NCBI GenBank assembly: GCA_945865355.1
Contig: CAMBDN010000089.1
Coordinates: 1 to 9,153 of the forward strand
From: Legionella genomosp. 1
GTDB taxonomy: Bacteria > Pseudomonadota > Gammaproteobacteria > Legionellales > Legionellaceae
Length of the DNA stretch: 9,153 bases
Direction: 5' to 3'
Part shown: positions 6,128-9,153 of the stretch, piece after piece
Position numbering within the stretch: the stretch's first letter is position 1
Layout of the letters: the number at the start of each line of letters is the position of its first letter
Position numbers and translations under genes: made by a program
The notes under the pieces: generated by a model
Databases searched by the model: none
What the model saw: only the letters and a program-made list of their open reading frames with translations
Told to the model about the DNA's origin: nothing

Positions 6128-7188
6128 AATTACTTGATCGCTACATTGCAAAAACCGTATTGGCCGCTATTGCTTTAGTGACGCTGATGTTAGCAGGGTT
6201 GCAGGTTTTTATTTTATTCGTGAGTCAATTAGGTGAAATTGGTGCAGCAAATTACGGTATATTGCAAGCCGCACAATTTGTGTTTTTGCAAATGCCTTAT
6301 CAAGTCTATTTGTTTTTTCCTATGGCGAGTTTACTGGGTTGTTTGATTGGTTTAGGGATCATGGCTAATCATCGTGAGCTGGTGGTTATGCGGGCAGCGG
6401 GGATGTCAATAGCGCAGGTCACTTTGGCCGTTTTTAAAGCAGCATTGATTTTGATTGTCGTGGTAACGCTCATTGGCGAGACCTTGGTGCCGAAGCTAGC
6501 TCATATGGCGAATGATCAGAAAATGCAAGCTTTAAGTAATGGACAAACGTTAAGAACAATTAGGGGGTTGTGGCTACGTTATCACAATGATTACATTAAT
6601 ATTGGTACAATTATGCCAGACAATAGCCTCATATCGGTGAGTCAGTTTCATTTTGATGAACACCATCATTTACGTTTAGCACGGAAGATTGATCGAGTCG
6701 ACTATATAGATGGTGCGTGGCAGGCTCATGGGGTTGCACAAACTATCTTTCATGATCGTCGGACAGAGGCGCAAAATTTAGACACGATGCCCTGGGATGT
6801 TGCTATAAAGCCAAGCGTCCTAGGGGTGAGTAGCCGCGAGGTTGACGAGATGACGTTGCATCAATTGCATCAATATTTGGTTGAACAAAAAATGACAAGT
6901 CAAATTTCACATAACTACAAATTAGCCTATTTACACCGCCTTATTCAGCCGATCACAACGATGGTGATGATGGTGCTTGCTATTCCTTTCATTTTTGGGC
7001 CGCTGCGCTCTTCAACGATGGGTTCTAAGTTGTTGGCAGGTGCTACGGTCGGTTTTGGGTTTTATATTATTAACAAATTCTTTGGGCTTGCGAGCCAGGT
7101 GATGCAATGGCCACCAGAAGTCGCAGCTTTTTTACCTACCAGCGTATTTGCGTTGTTAGGTCTTTATTTGATGCGTAGGGTTAGATAA
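6124..7188 (+). CDS. lptG: LPS export ABC transporter permease LptG
   Basis: LptG is the second permease half of the LptB2FG lipopolysaccharide transporter in the inner membrane. The product is 354 residues, against 360 in E. coli. It begins MKLLDRYIAKTVL, a typical LptG start. Helices lie at about 11-35, 60-80, 100-122, 275-292, 303-320 and 332-350, with the periplasmic domain between. Landmarks are ANHRELVVMRAAGMS (81-95) and the C-terminal AYLHRLIQPITTMVMMVLAIPFIFGPLR (268-295). The frame is open upstream to 6016, but those codons overlap lptF and do not resemble LptG. The ATG at 6124 forms an ATGA overlap with the lptF stop, so translation is probably coupled and the two proteins made in equal amounts. 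Confidence 0.96.
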   Translation: MKLLDRYIAKTVLAAIALVTLMLAGLQVFILFVSQLGEIGAANYGILQAAQFVFLQMPYQVYLFFPMASLLGCLIGLGIMANHRELVVMRAAGMSIAQVTLAVFKAALILIVVVTLIGETLVPKLAHMANDQKMQALSNGQTLRTIRGLWLRYHNDYINIGTIMPDNSLISVSQFHFDEHHHLRLARKIDRVDYIDGAWQAHGVAQTIFHDRRTEAQNLDTMPWDVAIKPSVLGVSSREVDEMTLHQLHQYLVEQKMTSQISHNYKLAYLHRLIQPITTMVMMVLAIPFIFGPLRSSTMGSKLLAGATVGFGFYIINKFFGLASQVMQWPPEVAAFLPTSVFALLGLYLMRRVR

Positions 7189-7206
7189 AAATCAAGAGGA
7201 AATAAT

Positions 7207-7731
7207 ATGGGGGAGTTTTTAAAAATAAGTGGATTGAGTATACTATTTGGCGCCTTAGCAATCGCTGTGGTCAGTGTTATCATATTTTCGCCGCCAGCTT
7301 TTCTGGTGTCATGGGCTATCGCTTTGGCTTCAACCCCCGCCTACGCATTTTTTGGTGCTTGGGGAATCAGCCTTTCCATGACGACGTTCGCGGTGGCTGC
7401 AGTTGTAGCAATTTCTGCGATAGAGTGGGGTTTTTATAAATTAATTGATTGGGCGGTTGGTCGATCTCGTCAGCAGGAAAAACTTAGTGCATCTAGATCA
7501 TCGGTTGAGAGCGACGTTGATCCTATTATTGGCGGCACTTCACCTGCGGTGGTAATGGGTTTAGTTGGTAATGCACCAGTGAGAACAGCTACGTTAGTTG
7601 TTGCTCCTGTAGCTGGGCCCAGTCCACTCGTACAGAAGACCCATGGTGTTAATCGTCATCTAATATTTACTATCTCAACTGACAGAGTGCTACCGGATAG
7701 TACAAATAGGGTGTGTGAATATCAACCGTAG
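7207..7731 (+). CDS. 174-aa membrane-anchored protein of unknown function
   Basis: The ATG is preceded by AAGAGGAAATAAT, a strong ribosome binding site, and lies 18 bases after lptG, so it is likely translated from the lptFG transcript. Residues of about 8-28 and 31-82 are very hydrophobic and could form two or three membrane helices. They are followed by a basic stretch (GRSRQQEK, 85-92) that would place the tail in the cytoplasm by the positive-inside rule. The tail, about residues 85-174, is polar, with a Val/Ala/Pro-rich segment (VRTATLVVAPVAGPSP, 125-140). I recognise no family and no catalytic motif. Its position invites a role in the envelope or in LPS export, but that is only inference. 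It could equally be a lineage-specific protein inserted behind lptG. Confidence 0.7.
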   Translation: MGEFLKISGLSILFGALAIAVVSVIIFSPPAFLVSWAIALASTPAYAFFGAWGISLSMTTFAVAAVVAISAIEWGFYKLIDWAVGRSRQQEKLSASRSSVESDVDPIIGGTSPAVVMGLVGNAPVRTATLVVAPVAGPSPLVQKTHGVNRHLIFTISTDRVLPDSTNRVCEYQP

Positions 7732-7743
7732 AGGTGATTTTTG

Positions 7744-9153
7744 ATGGTCGTTAATCGGGTTAAATTCATTTTATTGTCCTTGGTTTTCTTCGCAAACACC
7801 GTCGGTGCTGAATCATCAATGCAGCCTCAACCTATACCAAGCAAGGGGTTATCACTATTGAAACAAGCTCAGTTAATCGAGCCTGTTCAACCCGACGTCA
7901 AGATAAATTTCACTATTTGGTTGAAGTTAAAGCATCAGGAGCTGTTGGACCAACAGGTTCTTGATATCTACAATAACCAGAGCCCCCATTATCATCAGTT
8001 CATCACGCATGAGCAGTTCAATGAAAACTACGCCCCAGATGGTGTTACGGAAAATACAGTAGCTGATTATTTCACGGAGCAGGGGATAACGATAGAACGA
8101 ATGAATCATCGAATACGAATCGTCGCCACGGTGCAACAAGTGGAGAAATTACTTCATGTTCGCATGAACCACTACCGTTATCAGCAGAATATATTTTTTG
8201 CAAATGCGACAGAACCTAAGCTTCCGCCAGCGCTTGCAGAACACGTTACAGCAATCACCGGCCTTAACAATTTTCCCAGTTATTTTCCTGCCTTTGTAAA
8301 GCCACCACAGAGCAAGCACAATTTTGCAGAACTTAAAAAGATGCATCAAATGGTTGAGGTTGATGTTGGGCAGAGCGTAGCTGCAACAACCAAATCCCAA
8401 AATGGCTTTTTCGGCAATAACCTACAAAAAGTATATAATATTGCCAATATTCCACGCGTTAATGGAGTGGCGATTGATGGGACTGGTCAGACCATTGTTA
8501 TTGTTGATTCATGTGGTAATAATACCCCGGCAGAAATCATGGCCGATGCGAATTTGTACAATGCAACGGGTCGTATTAAACCCCTGAGTAACAATAATTT
8601 TGCTGTTGTAGATCAACATGGAGCGCCTTACGTTAGTGCTAATTGTATCGAACCCAGAAAGACCGGTTGGACACAAGAAATCGCACTTGACGTTGAGGCG
8701 GCCCACACGCTAGCTCCTGGCGCGAACATCGTTTTGGTTTTGGTTCCATCGGCCGTTTATTTAGACAGCGGGTTAGCTGATTTGATCGATCATTTGACAT
8801 CAAATCACTTTAGCATAGCCGGGTTTGCTAATGCCTATGTGATTTCTAATAGCTGGGGCGGGGTTGAGTATCCAAATAATGCGATTAATGGCTCTTTTGA
8901 GCAGGCAGCTGCTGAAGGTTTGAGTATTAATTTTGCCACCGGTGATGATGGCGATAATATTCAGCGACATGGTTCGTTATCCGTCATGTATCCAGCCAGC
9001 TCGCAATATGTAACTGCTGTTGGTGGTACTAGTATATTTGTTGGAGAACAATGGGATTATGCTTTTGAAACGGGTTGGGGAACGAGGAGTGTTAGTGGCG
9101 CGTTTCTGTCCGGTAGCGGGGGAGGACTTAGCCGTTATTATCCTCTACCTGCA
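7744..9153 (+). CDS. Secreted S53 sedolisin/kumamolisin-type peptidase precursor, truncated by right edge
   Basis: S53 peptidases are subtilisin-fold serine-carboxyl endopeptidases, usually secreted and active at acid pH, that cut off their own propeptide. The 470 visible residues open with a signal peptide (MVVNRVKFILLSLVFFANTVGA, probable cleavage after residue 22). The pro-kumamolisin activation domain spans about 45-180, with the landmark NNQSPHYHQFITHEQF (77-92). The peptidase domain begins near 225 (LQKVYNI). The catalytic pair is E312 and D316 (QEIALD), the conserved SNSWGG is at 368-373, and the oxyanion Asp is D401 in GDDG. GGGLSRYYPLPA at 459-470 matches the segment before the catalytic Ser motif (GTSA.xP in the family), which must lie beyond the window. 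Cys257 and Cys301 might form a disulfide. AGAGGTGA lies upstream of the ATG, 12 bases after the preceding stop. The frame is intact to the edge. Confidence 0.93.
   Translation, partial: MVVNRVKFILLSLVFFANTVGAESSMQPQPIPSKGLSLLKQAQLIEPVQPDVKINFTIWLKLKHQELLDQQVLDIYNNQSPHYHQFITHEQFNENYAPDGVTENTVADYFTEQGITIERMNHRIRIVATVQQVEKLLHVRMNHYRYQQNIFFANATEPKLPPALAEHVTAITGLNNFPSYFPAFVKPPQSKHNFAELKKMHQMVEVDVGQSVAATTKSQNGFFGNNLQKVYNIANIPRVNGVAIDGTGQTIVIVDSCGNNTPAEIMADANLYNATGRIKPLSNNNFAVVDQHGAPYVSANCIEPRKTGWTQEIALDVEAAHTLAPGANIVLVLVPSAVYLDSGLADLIDHLTSNHFSIAGFANAYVISNSWGGVEYPNNAINGSFEQAAAEGLSINFATGDDGDNIQRHGSLSVMYPASSQYVTAVGGTSIFVGEQWDYAFETGWGTRSVSGAFLSGSGGGLSRYYPLPA

Noticed and set aside
7927..8706. Leftward ORFs and one rightward ORF inside the S53 peptidase region
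   Set aside because: The continuous peptidase frame with its signal peptide, propeptide and catalytic motifs explains this DNA.

Overview
The window looks like chromosomal DNA of a moderately AT-rich gammaproteobacterium. The strongest argument is the core block at 3082-7188. A leucyl aminopeptidase gene (pepA) and the DNA polymerase III chi-subunit gene (holC) run leftward. The two LPS-export permease genes lptF and lptG run rightward from the same intergenic region. This is the arrangement known from Escherichia coli and many relatives. The genus cannot be fixed from the sequence alone. One protein with a possible mitochondrial-carrier-like layout weakly suggests a host-associated lineage, but that is inference.

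Layout. 1-459 (minus) is the start of a helical protein of unknown function that runs off the left edge. 460-1056 is mostly non-coding, with half of a palindromic dispersed repeat (661-688) and one doubtful 41-residue ORF. 1057-1248 (minus) is a small putative one-helix membrane protein. 1450-2862 (minus) is a 470-residue unrecognised protein with membrane-like segments and a threefold pattern resembling the mitochondrial carrier family. 2931-3019 is a full-length copy of the palindromic repeat. It lies directly downstream of holC, where E. coli has valS, so local gene order has been broken here. 3082-3522 is holC and 3503-4957 is pepA, overlapping by 20 bases.

The rightward unit is lptF (5048-6127), lptG (6124-7188, ATGA overlap with lptF), a 174-residue membrane-anchored protein of unknown function (7207-7731) and a secreted sedolisin-type (S53) serine-carboxyl peptidase precursor (7744 to the right edge). 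Gaps are only 18 and 12 bases, and both downstream genes have good ribosome binding sites, so they could be co-transcribed with lptFG. The peptidase shows a signal peptide, the activation propeptide, the Glu/Asp catalytic pair and the oxyanion Asp. The window ends before the expected catalytic Ser.

How the genes work together. LptF and LptG form the inner-membrane permease that, with the LptB ATPase encoded elsewhere, moves lipopolysaccharide out of the inner membrane. PepA and HolC are housekeeping proteins that share a transcript. The two genes after lptG and the 470-residue protein left of holC are accessory genes flanking this core. They are the most interesting part of the window.
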